From positions 682,001-746,000 of the forward strand of contig OY764222.1 of assembly GCA_963668325.1 (NCBI GenBank): a stretch of 64,000 nt of DNA, given 5' to 3'. Shown here in pieces: positions 42,676-52,809 of this stretch. Position numbers and translations under genes: made by a program. The notes below the pieces were generated by a model. The model did not search any database and was not told the origin of the DNA. It saw only the letters and a list, made by a program, of their open reading frames with translations. Position 1 is the first letter of the stretch. The number at the start of each line of letters is the position of its first letter. Origin of the DNA: MPNP01 sp963668325 (GTDB lineage: Bacteria > Pseudomonadota > Alphaproteobacteria > Rhodobacterales > Rhodobacteraceae).

Positions 42676-43324
42676 TAATTGTCCTACATAAAGCTCTTGC
42701 ACGCCATTCAAGAGCCGATCGCATTACAGCTTTTGGCTGACACTGATCTAAAAGCGAACAATTCCTACAACGGTTTTTATGGACCGTAGGTGATGGAGTT
42801 ATGAATTCCGATATTATTTTCAAAAGATCCTTTGCCAAATCTTCTGTAATAGTTCGTAGTCTGGAATCAAATGTAACATTTTTCCGTTTTTTGGTTACCC
42901 CGTAGAAAATTGCACCGGACTCAACTCTTTCGCCGGTCATCTCCTCAAGGCATATTGCCTGCGCACAAAGTTGTATTTCATCAGCCTGAAAAGGTTTGGG
43001 CTTGCCTCGTTTGAATTCCACTGGAAAAGGAATTTCCTTTTCATTTTCTGTAATATATTCAACAATGTCTGCTACACCTGTAAGTTTTAACCTGGTTGAT
43101 GCTAACGGCATTGAGTATACTCGCCTCACCCCCCTTACCTTTCGACTACCTCCCTGGTCCACTATGGAATGAAGCAATCGTCCCTCAGCGGTATATTGGT
43201 TTTCAGACCAAATCCCCTCTAAGTGTATCAATGCAGCTTGTCGCAAACAATAGGCGGCATGCTGCAAGGCTGAGATAGGAACCAGCAATTCTTCATCGTG
43301 CGTGCAATTTCCTGGCCGGGTCAA
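42659..43324 (-). CDS. cas4: Cas4 exonuclease
   Basis: 221 residues. The first iron-sulphur Cys is in QHAAYCLRQAALIHLEG, the nuclease motifs in EGRLLHSIVD, LTGVADIVEYI, IPFPVEFKRGK and DEIQLCAQAICLEEM, and the three C-terminal Cys in KNRCRNCSLLDQCQPK. Cas4 trims prespacers and selects the PAM in type I-C adaptation together with Cas1. Confidence 0.95.
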   Translation of the reverse strand: MTRPGNCTHDEELLVPISALQHAAYCLRQAALIHLEGIWSENQYTAEGRLLHSIVDQGGSRKVRGVRRVYSMPLASTRLKLTGVADIVEYITENEKEIPFPVEFKRGKPKPFQADEIQLCAQAICLEEMTGERVESGAIFYGVTKKRKNVTFDSRLRTITEDLAKDLLKIISEFITPSPTVHKNRCRNCSLLDQCQPKAVMRSALEWRARALCRTINEETT

Positions 43325-44283
43325 ACAAACTCCAATATTTCAACTTCATCAGGTACTTCATCGCGTTCTATTCTTACCTGGTAATCCGAAAATTTTCGTG
43401 CCGGGGACAAATTCTGCAATTCCTTAGCACCAATTTCATAATATTTGTTTTCAAACTGTCGGCCAATTTTAATGCATTCGAATAACTTGTGAGCTGGAGC
43501 GTTACCAAGTTTCGACGAATGCCGAAAAGCAACTAATTTTTGAGTGGTCATTTCACCTCTTGCGGCAGATCGATCATGCTCAAACATAGTACCCATGGCT
43601 TCAAAAAGTAATCCTAGGTCTTCACTACTAAATGAGGTATTTTTTGCTAGGGATGCTGAAACAAAGCCATGGGCAACATAAAGACCATAGGGAACAATAT
43701 ATTTGCGTCCCATTGTTCGGTTTTCGGTTCGCATTTCTCCCTCATCTGTCCCCTCATCCTTTTTCTTCTGTTCCTTCTCGTTTGTAGCCGCCATCCGGGT
43801 AATTGTGATTTCGGCAGGCTGGATAGGCTCGACAGAAGAAGCAAAAGTAAGTTGTACCGGACCTCTTACCTGACCACAATTGATACTTGTTGACATTACA
43901 GCTCCGAATGCCCGAATGTCATAGAAGTTTTTGCACATCCAATCACGCAGTTGTATATCCTGATCAGTTTTGGGGTCTGGATTTAGTTTTTTTGGGAGTT
44001 TGCCATTCCCACTTCCAACCAGTCCCAAAGCCTTATAGGCCTCGCGGTGCTTGTTTTCCAGAATATCCCCATCCTGGACATAGATATCAAAACCTTCTTC
44101 GCCTTCCTTTGCCAATTGGATATAATTGCGTATCTTACGTTTCAGGCAAACGTCAGTAATCAGTCCCTGGTTTGTCAGGGGATCGATACGTGGCATGTTG
44201 CCCGCATCTGGATCCCCGTTGGGATTACCATTCTTGACATCAAATATTAATATAAAATCATGCCGGTGTTTCAATTCAGTCAT
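43321..44283 (-). CDS. cas7: Cas7c (Csd2)
   Basis: 320 residues. The opening RHDFILIFDVKNGNPNGDPD, AGNMPRIDP and GLITDVCLKRKIRNYIQL are diagnostic of Cas7/Csd2. Later come RDWMCKNFYDIRAFGAVMS and RGPVQLTFASSVEPIQP. It is the backbone subunit that coats the crRNA in the I-C Cascade. It overlaps cas4 by 4 bases and cas8c by 8. Confidence 0.96.
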   Translation of the reverse strand: MTELKHRHDFILIFDVKNGNPNGDPDAGNMPRIDPLTNQGLITDVCLKRKIRNYIQLAKEGEEGFDIYVQDGDILENKHREAYKALGLVGSGNGKLPKKLNPDPKTDQDIQLRDWMCKNFYDIRAFGAVMSTSINCGQVRGPVQLTFASSVEPIQPAEITITRMAATNEKEQKKKDEGTDEGEMRTENRTMGRKYIVPYGLYVAHGFVSASLAKNTSFSSEDLGLLFEAMGTMFEHDRSAARGEMTTQKLVAFRHSSKLGNAPAHKLFECIKIGRQFENKYYEIGAKELQNLSPARKFSDYQVRIERDEVPDEVEILEFV

Positions 44284-46051
44284 CTGATCCTCCTTCAGGT
44301 TGGTTGGAATTTTCTTTTCTCATATAGAAACTGTTGTGCTGGTGGTAATAGCCAATACCAAACATTGCCTGTTCGGTCAGGTTGAGCGATACAGGTATTG
44401 GATTTTCATTCGGATCCATCAACTCCATAATCTGCCCCACTTCATTCTCAAAATATATCGCACTGCCCTTTTTCGCCCTTCGAATCTTGGCCAAATGTTT
44501 TTGGGCCCCGGAATCCAGCACACGAAACGCCTGTTGGGGTGAGGCAGAGGCAAGGCCATAAAATTTGTCCTTGATGGATGAATTTACATTTCCAATTGCT
44601 CTTCTTTGGATATGTTCGTAAACGGCAAACAAACGTCCAAGAACATATCCTCTATCAGTAAAATTTCTATCCAAGGCCATTGGAACCTCCATTTCGTAAT
44701 TTCTTGTTAAAATTGCTTTCATGACTGCAATTCTTGCTGGGCGGATCTGACCGTCAGACCTAATCCGAATTATTGAATTTTTTAAAAGGCTTAATGGATA
44801 AGGAGTTCCGGCAAGGATAGAATTCAGCAAATCTCCAACCATTCGTTGGATGATATTCCTTTTATTATGCAGAACTGCCTGAGCCAGCACTATCTGATAA
44901 ATTGATGGGCTTGGATCATCTGAAACTTTTATTTCGCTAAGGTATCTTTGAAAGTTTGTAACAAGATGACCGAAATTTCCCTGCCAATAGAACTGGACAG
45001 CAATTCTGCTGTTGTTCGGCACAAGCCCAAGGACAAAAAATCGAACCGACTTGCCGAATTCTTGCTCTGGTATTTCAGCTCCACGCCTGATTGCCTGTAA
45101 ATAATTTTTTACCTGTCTGCCGGCGAGGGACTCTTCCTCCCTAGGATCAACTAGTTCGGAAAAAATGGAAACAGCCTTTTCATTTACCTCACTGGTTGGA
45201 CTCGACGCCCAGTATACCATTGTTGTATTACCGATGATGGTATTATGTTTTTTCTCCTTGAGAAAAGCATTCAGAGCTGTAGAATAATAATGCGTTGAAC
45301 GCTTTGAAATAGGAACATTATAGCCTTGCTTTCGCCCAAAGGAGTTGAAAGACTCTTCATTAAAAGAGATTAGCGTAGATCCTGTAGGGTTGGCACCTGC
45401 CACTCCTAAGATTTTTGGGTGGGTACGAGATACTGCACCTCTGTCGCCAGACAAGAAGCAGATACCCTGTTTCTCTTCACTGCCATTCCAGTTATTCATG
45501 ATCTCCGACCAGATTATTTCAATAACGGGGTTTTCATGTAAATATCTCTCCCGGTAAGTGTTTTCGTGGGCAAATACGAAATTTCCTACACATTCATCGG
45601 GGGCGCGAATAAAATCATACAGTTTTGCAAGCTGAACCTTATCTGGCTGCCAGGATTTAATAAAATTACAAAAAGCCTTGATTTCAAATTGCTCATATTG
45701 GGCCAGAAACTCCAAATGCTTTTCTTTGAAAATTCTGTTCTTGGCTGTTTTCTGTTGATCAATTTGAATTTCTGAGGTTTTGCCATCAAGCCTGTATCCA
45801 CCAAACACATAATCAATGTTGTCCCAAAGAAAAAATGGTGTTTTGTTAATCGTCCTGGGAGGGGAGGCTGGCAAGACAAGTGATACTGGAAAAGCCTTGT
45901 TATTCTGAATCTGGCGGATGTCAACAATTTCAAAATCGTGGCCATTATCTTTTAATATAATACAATATGAAATGTTTCTGACTTCATAGCCAAACGGTGG
46001 CTTCACCGGTAATTTTTCATAGGCCTTTACCAACTCGGGCAAGAAACTCAT
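44276..46051 (-). CDS. cas8c: Cas8c (Csd1) large subunit
   Basis: 591 residues, typical for Csd1. Features include FPVSLVLPASPPRTINKTPF, NYVFGG-like region NIDYVFGGYRLDG, GICFLSGDRGAVSRTHPKIL, GVAGANPTGSTLISFNEESF and NSFGRKQGYNVPISK. The C-terminal helical part contains YVLGRLFAVYEHIQRRAIG. In I-C it recognises the PAM, and an internal start can yield the Cas11 small subunit from the 3' end. It overlaps cas5c by 4 bases. Confidence 0.95.
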   Translation of the reverse strand: MSFLPELVKAYEKLPVKPPFGYEVRNISYCIILKDNGHDFEIVDIRQIQNNKAFPVSLVLPASPPRTINKTPFFLWDNIDYVFGGYRLDGKTSEIQIDQQKTAKNRIFKEKHLEFLAQYEQFEIKAFCNFIKSWQPDKVQLAKLYDFIRAPDECVGNFVFAHENTYRERYLHENPVIEIIWSEIMNNWNGSEEKQGICFLSGDRGAVSRTHPKILGVAGANPTGSTLISFNEESFNSFGRKQGYNVPISKRSTHYYSTALNAFLKEKKHNTIIGNTTMVYWASSPTSEVNEKAVSIFSELVDPREEESLAGRQVKNYLQAIRRGAEIPEQEFGKSVRFFVLGLVPNNSRIAVQFYWQGNFGHLVTNFQRYLSEIKVSDDPSPSIYQIVLAQAVLHNKRNIIQRMVGDLLNSILAGTPYPLSLLKNSIIRIRSDGQIRPARIAVMKAILTRNYEMEVPMALDRNFTDRGYVLGRLFAVYEHIQRRAIGNVNSSIKDKFYGLASASPQQAFRVLDSGAQKHLAKIRRAKKGSAIYFENEVGQIMELMDPNENPIPVSLNLTEQAMFGIGYYHQHNSFYMRKENSNQPEGGSDD

Positions 46052-46773
46052 TTCTTGATATCCTTGCTGCCGGGTGGGGGGACCTGGATTGTTCCATTAT
46101 GTAATGTAGCCCTGAATAAAAGTGGATCCCTGGTGGGTGTTTCGTGGTCGATGCCCCAAAGCATGAACCCAAGGTCACGTGGCGTATCAAACCCCAAATC
46201 GGGGGATTGGTCCGAGGGCTCGCAACTGGGGATTATATTCCCTTGCTCAATAAGGGAATAATGTGCCGCAAACTCCCGTGTACCAAGACAAGGCTGATGA
46301 AAACACTGGCCTTTTCTGGCCCTTCTTTTAAACATTTCAGCATGCTTGGCTGCATTGTTATCAGTATTTTTTTTGCCACTTATTTCAAAATACGCCTCAA
46401 TGGCATAGGCAGGGTCAACAAGTATTGATGAGGCCCGCTGTTGTCTTGATTTCTTTACATTCAGCCTTAACATACCAGGATTATTCTGATTTTTTGCTTT
46501 TCTGATTGTACGGGCTGCAGCTATGCTGCCCACTTCATTTCTTCGAATGGATTGAAAAATGATTGGTTTTAGGACATGGATACGGGAGATATTCCATTTC
46601 ATTTCCGGCTTCCAGTAAATTGCCTCAAATATTCCCTTGGCCGCCGAAGGTGTAATTACATCGTAACTGGTTCTCTCTACCTTCAGTTCCGGCCTAGTAA
46701 AAAGAGCGTACTTGCCCCACACATGGAGACAGAAACCATACTTCCTTGCTGTATCATGTTTACCTGAAGTCAT
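46048..46773 (-). CDS. cas5: Cas5c (Cas5d) crRNA-processing endonuclease
   Basis: 241 residues with a Cas5 N-terminus (FCLHVWGKYALFTRPELKVE, RTSYDVITPSAAKGIFEAIY) and later FKRRARKGQCFHQPCLGTRE and the Gly-rich DLGFMLWGIDHE. In type I-C, Cas5c replaces Cas6 and cleaves pre-crRNA at the base of the repeat hairpin. No cas6 is present, consistent with this. It overlaps cas3 and cas8c by 4 bases each. Confidence 0.95.
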   Translation of the reverse strand: MTSGKHDTARKYGFCLHVWGKYALFTRPELKVERTSYDVITPSAAKGIFEAIYWKPEMKWNISRIHVLKPIIFQSIRRNEVGSIAAARTIRKAKNQNNPGMLRLNVKKSRQQRASSILVDPAYAIEAYFEISGKKNTDNNAAKHAEMFKRRARKGQCFHQPCLGTREFAAHYSLIEQGNIIPSCEPSDQSPDLGFDTPRDLGFMLWGIDHETPTRDPLLFRATLHNGTIQVPPPGSKDIKK

Positions 46774-49028
46774 ATTATTCCAGAGCCTATATATTCTAAT
46801 TCATCCCATAACAATCCAGTTTCAAAAGTATATAAGGAAGAATTAATTAAAAGGCAAAACTGTGTTCCTCTAAGATTTGGTGATGCGAATGTGGCATGAC
46901 CATTGGCAACCATAACATCACGTATTCTTTTTGGTACCTGAACAATGTATGGCTGCAATTGCCGGCCTAATTCAAAGGATTTTATTTTTGGATCACTTAA
47001 CAGTTCCGAGGTTTGGGTATTCTGGGAAATAATTATTGGAACAAGGTAGTTTTGTATAAGTTCGAATTCGCTGGATATCAGGCGATATGGAAAATCGACA
47101 GAGTCATTACCAAACTTGAAATTTTCTACTAGATCCTGCCCCATGCTTTGAGCATTCAACTGCCAGTAAACCTCTTCAAACCAATCCCTGACTGCTTCAG
47201 GTGACACTCTATTGTCATGCTTTCTCAAGACCCTTCTGGTTGCTTTTGAGTATGATTCGATTTCACTTGGAAGATTTTGATCTTCCGTACACCTGAATAC
47301 CTTCAGAATGCTTTTTTCGGGTGGGCTTTTTCCTTCCCTGTTCACTCTGCCGGCTGCCTGCATGATGCTGTCCAAGCCGGTTTCTGCTCGCCAACCTACA
47401 GGAAAATCTAGATCAACACCAGCTTCTATTAGACTGGTAGCAATCAGCCGACAAGGCTTCCCGCTCTTCAGCCTATCTCGTATACCATTTAAGATTATTC
47501 TACGGTCATGTGCATGTTGTCTAGTAGAAAGATGAATTAATCCCTGGAGGTCATTTTCCTTACCTAACTCATATAGATCAAGAGCATGCTTGCGAGTGTT
47601 TACTATTACTACTCCTTGTTTTTGTTTAGTCAAATCTAAAATTAAATCCTTATCCTCCATACATCCCACATTCCGGATTGTTGCCCTTTGCATGTTTTTT
47701 GCAGATTTCTCAGGTTCGGGTGCAAGTTCCCTTCCCTCTAATTTCAAACCACCAAAATTTAATTGTCGGCTATCAAAGGCGGGTTGGGTTGCAGTACAAA
47801 ATACAACACTACATCCATAGTGGGCAGTTAAAATTTCAAGCATTGACAATATGGGTATTAAAAGATGTCGTGGTAAACATTGTGCTTCATCCAAAATAAT
47901 TATTGAACCCGCAATGTTATGAATTTTTCTACATTTTGATGGTTTTGAAGAAAACAGGCTTTCGAATAATTGAACATTTGTGGTAACGATAATTGGGCGA
48001 GACCAATCCTCCATCGCTAACCGTAGCTTATTTGTGGTTTCCAAATTTAAATCTTCATCAATTGAAGAATGATGTTCCAGGACAACGTCATCATCACCAA
48101 ACAAATCACGAAAAATAGATGCAGTTTGCTCAATAATTGAAGTGTAGGGTATCGCATAAATTATTCTACGGTGGCCGTGATGTTTTGCGTGATCGAGTGC
48201 AAAACCCAGAGAAGCAAGAGTCTTGCCACCCCCAGTTGGTACAGAAAGGGTAAACAATCCAGGTTCCTTGCAAGCATTTTTACGAATATGTTTGAGGGTT
48301 TTATGGCGGTTTAAATTTATTTTTGATTGTTTGGCTGACGAAATGAGTTTTTCCATATGTTCCTCAAATGATTCTATCAGGGATTTCAGGTTTTTATGCA
48401 AATCACTCTGAATACGTTTAGGACGACTTCCATTTAGCTTCTCGTAAAATAATTCGGTATCACGAAAATCAGAATCAACAAGACAGGAAAAAACCATCCT
48501 GCCAACTACAGACATTTCAAAACCTGGAAAAATACCATCTGCAGGAGGTCGTATTTTTGATTTTACTTCATGAGCTGCTGCCAAGAGGTCCCCGGGAGCA
48601 TTAGCCATTAATTTTTCAATTTTTTTGCCAAAGGCAGGGATCTGGTTTTCTTGGTGGGATTTAATTCGCCATTCAAGGTTTGAATTGCTGTCATCATAGG
48701 TGTTGGGCAATCCCGCATGATGGCCAAGAATTGAGTGTGCGAGAATCAGTGCAGTCAACTTTTGACTTATATCTTTTGCATAATCAATTAAGTGTCTTCC
48801 ACCTGCTGTAGAGTGGTCAACCCTAATTTGTTGACCGGCCAAGACCTTGTCAAATTCTGGATTATATTTTCCAAAATCATGAAATGATCCGGCTATATAA
48901 GAAATAGTAGAAAGCTTTAGAGGTTTGGCAGTTTTAGCTGCAAGTTGAGCTACATTTGCCAGATGATCATCAAGCAACTGCCAGTCACAACGATCTGATC
49001 TGTTTCCGGAATGTGCATAGGCTTTCAA
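46770..49028 (-). CDS. cas3: Cas3 helicase-nuclease
   Basis: 752 residues with an N-terminal HD nuclease (YIAGSFHDFGKYNPEFDKVL, VDHSTAGGRHL, AHSILGHHAGLP). A superfamily 2 helicase follows with Walker A SVPTGGGKTLASLGFALDHA, motif II IIILDEAQCLPRHLLIPIL, FCTATQPAFDS and motif VI SIMQAAGRVNREGK. It is recruited by Cascade and degrades target DNA. It is the first gene of a seven-gene operon with overlaps throughout. The upstream region is shortened to 209 bases by an ISNCY insertion. Confidence 0.96.
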   Translation of the reverse strand: MKAYAHSGNRSDRCDWQLLDDHLANVAQLAAKTAKPLKLSTISYIAGSFHDFGKYNPEFDKVLAGQQIRVDHSTAGGRHLIDYAKDISQKLTALILAHSILGHHAGLPNTYDDSNSNLEWRIKSHQENQIPAFGKKIEKLMANAPGDLLAAAHEVKSKIRPPADGIFPGFEMSVVGRMVFSCLVDSDFRDTELFYEKLNGSRPKRIQSDLHKNLKSLIESFEEHMEKLISSAKQSKINLNRHKTLKHIRKNACKEPGLFTLSVPTGGGKTLASLGFALDHAKHHGHRRIIYAIPYTSIIEQTASIFRDLFGDDDVVLEHHSSIDEDLNLETTNKLRLAMEDWSRPIIVTTNVQLFESLFSSKPSKCRKIHNIAGSIIILDEAQCLPRHLLIPILSMLEILTAHYGCSVVFCTATQPAFDSRQLNFGGLKLEGRELAPEPEKSAKNMQRATIRNVGCMEDKDLILDLTKQKQGVVIVNTRKHALDLYELGKENDLQGLIHLSTRQHAHDRRIILNGIRDRLKSGKPCRLIATSLIEAGVDLDFPVGWRAETGLDSIMQAAGRVNREGKSPPEKSILKVFRCTEDQNLPSEIESYSKATRRVLRKHDNRVSPEAVRDWFEEVYWQLNAQSMGQDLVENFKFGNDSVDFPYRLISSEFELIQNYLVPIIISQNTQTSELLSDPKIKSFELGRQLQPYIVQVPKRIRDVMVANGHATFASPNLRGTQFCLLINSSLYTFETGLLWDELEYIGSGII

Positions 49029-49237
49029 AATAAATTCCTTAGTTTGTTCAAGTATTGTAGCAGTGAATAATAGGAAAAATATTCTACAGAATGAAAATTC
49101 TTTTAGATTTGACCGGCATTGAAACTCAAGCAGTAATTCTCTTTGTGTTGGGGGAGTTACCTAGATATACCATCAGGACATAAATAACCCCATCTTGTCA
49201 CCAGCTAATAATTTATTTTTGATTTACTTCATCATTA
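49029..49237 (-). promoter_or_regulatory. Region upstream of cas3
   Basis: 209 AT-rich bases between cas3 and the ISNCY end. It must hold the cas operon promoter unless transcription comes from the element. A short GCATTGAAAC (49114-49123) resembles the last bases of the CRISPR repeat but is on the opposite strand and isolated. Confidence 0.45.
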
Positions 49238-49398
49238 TTAATTAGTGTCTGCCCGAGAATGATTTAATTGTTCCCAAACCCCTTGCAATAGGGGTTTTGA
49301 TATGCGAATCTTCTTTCAAGATCAGTTCTAAAATATGTTTTTTCCCAAAATAAGGCCTGATCTTATCCAAAAGTAACACTTCTTCGAGCGATGAGACA

Positions 49399-50844
49399 AT
49401 GCGACATACGATCAAACCACTCCGCGAACTTGGTGACATTGACATAGCAAATATTAATCTGGATTACAAATCGAGAGATGACACCCCAGCCATCTTGATC
49501 GGTCTTCAACATCTTTATACTGACCAGTCTCTGCGGGAACGACTTTTTACTCTCCTGGAGGAAGGATTGGTTACCAATGCCAATCACAAGTTGGGCCGGC
49601 CGGGGATGGATTTGTGGCAGATTCTGGTTATGGGAGTAGTGATGCAGGGACTGGGTTGTGATTTTGACCGTCTGCAGGATTTGGTCAATCACCATAGTGC
49701 TGTTCGCCAGTTTCTTGGTCATGCTGACATCTGGGATAAAACCACTTATTCCCACCAGACGATTGTTGATAATGTCACCCTGTTGACGCCAGAGTTATTG
49801 GCCGCGGTTGGCAAGCTGATTGTCGATAGTGGTCACAAAGTGTCAAAAAAAAAGCTTGGCGCAACGTTGCACGGGCGGTGTGATTCCTTTGTCGTGGAAA
49901 CGGATGTTCATTATCCGACTGATGTCAATCTGTTATGGGATGCGATGCGTTGTCTTCTTCGTGAGATTGGTCATGAGGCCAGCGCTTCTGATCTTGGTGG
50001 GTGGCGTCAATGGAAACATTTGAGGGCTTCGGTCAAGCAGAAGTTTCATGCGGTGCGAAAGACCAGGCGAGCCAGTGTGGATGATGTCAAGGCTTATCTT
50101 GGCCAGTGTGATGATCTTGTCGCCAGGGCCGAAGAGACTTTGGTCGCGTTGCGTGCTGTGGGTGTAACCAAAGACAAGGTCTTAGTGGCCATTGCCAATT
50201 ATCTTCGTCATGCCCACCGTCAGATTGATCAGATTGGCCGTCGCTTGCTGCAGGGCGAAACGATACCCACCGCTGAAAAGGTCTATTCAATTTTTGAGGA
50301 GCACACCCGCTGGATCTCCAAAGGCAAGGCCGGGGTTCCGGTTGAATTAGGTGTACCGGTCTGCGTCCTGGAAGATGATTGTGGTTTTATCCTGCATCAC
50401 CGGATCATGTGGAAAGGGAGTGATGTTGATCATGCCCAACCAATGGTTGAGGAAACCCAGTTCCTTTTCCCGTCCCTTCGGGCTTGCAGTTTTGACCGTG
50501 GCTTTCACAGTCCGGCCAATCGGGTTCGTCTGGATGAACTTCTTGCGGAGAATGTTCTACCTCGGAAGGGTCGTTGGTCGAAGGCTGACCGGGAACGGGA
50601 AAGTGGGAGCAAGTTTGTTGCCATGCGGAAGAAACATCCGGGGATAGAATCGAAGATCAATGGCCTTGAGCATCATGGTCTGGCCCGTGTTCGCGCGTAT
50701 GGAGCTGATGGGTTTGAGCGTGTGGTAGCCTTGTCAGTGGTTGCGTCCAATATTCATCATTTGGGTCGTTTGTTACGTAGGAAGAAGAAAGAGGATCTGA
50801 AAAGATTACTACTGCCGGACAAACGACCACGCCTGGCGGCCTGA
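49399..50844 (+). CDS. ISNCY-family transposase
   Basis: 481 residues. The N-terminal part has HKLGRPGMDLWQILVMGVVM and QFLGHADIWDKTTYSHQTIV. The DDE core has CDSFVVETDVHYPTDVNLLW (first Asp) and LRACSFDRGFHSPANRVRLD (second Asp). A basic tail (LLRRKKKEDLKRLLLPDKRP) closes it. This organisation fits ISNCY (IS1202-like) transposases. The ORF appears complete, so the element may still move, although its 3' part carries IS66. Confidence 0.82.
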   Translation: MRHTIKPLRELGDIDIANINLDYKSRDDTPAILIGLQHLYTDQSLRERLFTLLEEGLVTNANHKLGRPGMDLWQILVMGVVMQGLGCDFDRLQDLVNHHSAVRQFLGHADIWDKTTYSHQTIVDNVTLLTPELLAAVGKLIVDSGHKVSKKKLGATLHGRCDSFVVETDVHYPTDVNLLWDAMRCLLREIGHEASASDLGGWRQWKHLRASVKQKFHAVRKTRRASVDDVKAYLGQCDDLVARAEETLVALRAVGVTKDKVLVAIANYLRHAHRQIDQIGRRLLQGETIPTAEKVYSIFEEHTRWISKGKAGVPVELGVPVCVLEDDCGFILHHRIMWKGSDVDHAQPMVEETQFLFPSLRACSFDRGFHSPANRVRLDELLAENVLPRKGRWSKADRERESGSKFVAMRKKHPGIESKINGLEHHGLARVRAYGADGFERVVALSVVASNIHHLGRLLRRKKKEDLKRLLLPDKRPRLAA

Positions 50845-51005
50845 CGAAACCAACTGCAACAAAACCCAAATAATCGTCCCCAAAAAGACGGCCAGGGGAG
50901 GTCTGTCTTGAGTTGGGAAAGATCGGATAATTTGTGGAAAAAGTTGTTCAAAAAGTCGTTTTTTTGTGAAAAACCAAGCTCAAATCTGAAAATTTTTGTT
51001 TGGAA

Positions 51006-52658
51006 GTAACTACTCAGGTAGTATCAGTAGCAGATTAATTAAATCCCAACTACTGAACAAGGGTGTTTAGGAATGGTGGCATGTTAAGTGTTGGGAGCTG
51101 GTTTCTCGGGCGCAAGCTGTTCAATCAGCACATCCGCCTTTGTTCCCAGAGTGGCAAGTGCATTCCAGCCCTGCTTACGGGCGGTCTCCAACACACTTCG
51201 TAGAATCGCAAAGTTCCTCGCGCCCTCTTTTTGTCGAAAACTCCCGGATATTTTCATCTTCAATTTCAAAACCCGGATATCGCGCTCTGCCAAGTTATTA
51301 GTGGCCGGGACAAGCGGGTTATGGAGGCACATGAGAGTTCCCTCACGATAGTCGCGTAATCGGTGGACCAAATTATGGCCTTTGCGACGTTTGGGTCGTC
51401 CCCGGCCCTTTTGGGGCAAGGGGTCAAGTTGGTTATGGTAGGTGATACCCTCCTGCAGAAGGCGATCAAAGCGGCCCTCCATCATCGCCACGACCTTGGC
51501 CGATAGCGAGCGGCCCGGTTTGGTCACCTTCATTATATCATTGAAAAGGTCGGCCATCTTGCCGGTCCATTGTTCACCCATCTCCGCCAGCCCCGTACAT
51601 TCACGGGCCAGATGGGCCAAACAATATGCATGTTGGACCTGGGGCATCTTACTTTGATAAGGAGGCCAATGGTCATGAACCACGATTCCTTGCGCCCCGG
51701 TCATGACATCACCACGGCTTTGGCCCAGCCAGAAATAACAGAAGGCTTCGGTGGTCCCAACATGAAACCAGTTGAGCGAACCCTTGACCCGCATGCCGGT
51801 TTCATCGAAATGGGTGACCGGTGCCTGCTCCACAAGGTCACCCAAATGAGTATGAACCGGCTGAAAGCGTTGGGCAAACGATTTGATATAATTGCAAATG
51901 GTCCCTTCCGAAAGCCGGGCACCACAAAAGGTGTTGATAACCTGGCCAATGCGACGGATGGGAAGAAGTTGTTCAACCCCAAGATACACCACCTGTTCTT
52001 GCAGATTAGGACCATACTGGACTGGTGCCTTGACCTCGGTTGGAAAGGAACCGGTGGTGGTCTCTCCACACTGCTCACAGCAACAAGTCAAGACGCGATG
52101 ATTAGTAATCACCAGGGGCTGTCTGGCCGGTAAATCCTGGACTTGGCGGACCTGCGCCACCATCGCATTCTGGTCAGCGGTCAATGATCCCCCACAATTG
52201 GCACAAGATACCGGGCGATGATCCAGGATATGGTCCACCTTGTTCGACCGACGTAAAGTGTGCCCCTTATGGCCAGCTTGACCACCGGATGGGCGACTGC
52301 CTTTGGCTGGCTTGACCGGGATCTTGGGTTTGGCCAGACCGTCACTTGAAGGCGGTTTGCTACTATTACGGCTGGTCTTGTTGAGACGATGCTCATACTC
52401 CGTAAGGCGGGCCCTTAAAAATGCATTCTCGATTAATAACTGGTCGTGCTTTTCCGTAAGGTCAACAACCAGCTCCTTTAACTTGGAAACTTCAGACCGC
52501 AAAGCGGCGTTGGAAAGACGTGTCATGAATACTGAAAATTATACTGCTCGACATTTATTGGCCGATTGGTAGCGGTAGTTAGAGGGATGCTGCCAATTTG
52601 TCAACTGGAATCTGGACAAAAAAGAATCAAGGGGTATTTAGACTACCTGAGTAGTTAC
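51006..52658 (-). mobile_element. IS66-family element nested in ISNCY
   Basis: Perfect terminal inverted repeats start GTAACTACTCAGGTAGT (51006 inward, and the complement ending at 52658). They are flanked by the 8-base target duplication GTTTGGAA (50998-51005 and 52659-52666), the size usual for IS66. Only a TnpC-type gene is present, as in the ISBst12-like subgroup. It inserted after the ISNCY transposase stop. Confidence 0.93.
51084..52526 (-). CDS. IS66-family transposase (TnpC)
   Basis: 480 residues: a coiled-coil leucine-zipper-like start (ELVVDLTEKHDQLLIENAFL, RARLTEYEH), a TSRNSSKPPSSDG linker, a zinc finger (RPVSCANCGGSL and CCCEQCGETT), and the DDE core with VTHFDETGMRVKGSLNWFHV, VVHDHWPPYQS and NNLAERDIRVLKLKMK. 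All are standard for IS66 TnpC. The ORF is intact. Confidence 0.95.
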   Translation of the reverse strand: MTRLSNAALRSEVSKLKELVVDLTEKHDQLLIENAFLRARLTEYEHRLNKTSRNSSKPPSSDGLAKPKIPVKPAKGSRPSGGQAGHKGHTLRRSNKVDHILDHRPVSCANCGGSLTADQNAMVAQVRQVQDLPARQPLVITNHRVLTCCCEQCGETTTGSFPTEVKAPVQYGPNLQEQVVYLGVEQLLPIRRIGQVINTFCGARLSEGTICNYIKSFAQRFQPVHTHLGDLVEQAPVTHFDETGMRVKGSLNWFHVGTTEAFCYFWLGQSRGDVMTGAQGIVVHDHWPPYQSKMPQVQHAYCLAHLARECTGLAEMGEQWTGKMADLFNDIMKVTKPGRSLSAKVVAMMEGRFDRLLQEGITYHNQLDPLPQKGRGRPKRRKGHNLVHRLRDYREGTLMCLHNPLVPATNNLAERDIRVLKLKMKISGSFRQKEGARNFAILRSVLETARKQGWNALATLGTKADVLIEQLAPEKPAPNT

Positions 52659-52809
52659 GTTTGGAAAATGAATCTGGGAAAATGTATTTATGGCAATTTG
52701 CCAAAAATCAGGTATTTTCTGGGCAGACACTAATTAAGGAAACACCTTTGCAGGTAAATAATTGAGATTGATTGCTAGGTTAGCTTATCAGATACAATTT
52801 TTATCATTC

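Larger units (their letters stand above)
49238..52737 (+). mobile_element. ISNCY-family element, interrupted by an IS66 element
   Basis: Ends are inverted repeats: TTAATTAGTGTCTGCCC at 49238-49254 and its complement at 52721-52737. Without the nested IS66 (1653 bp plus the 8-bp duplication) the element is about 1.84 kb. The AT-rich palindromic edge prevents a firm call of the target duplication. It separates the cas operon from pilV. Confidence 0.8.

Noticed and set aside
49114..49123. Partial CRISPR-repeat-like sequence (GCATTGAAAC) upstream of cas3, as in Cas-regulating RNA loci
   Set aside because: Only about eight bases match the repeat, there is a single copy and the strand is opposite to the cas operon; chance is sufficient.
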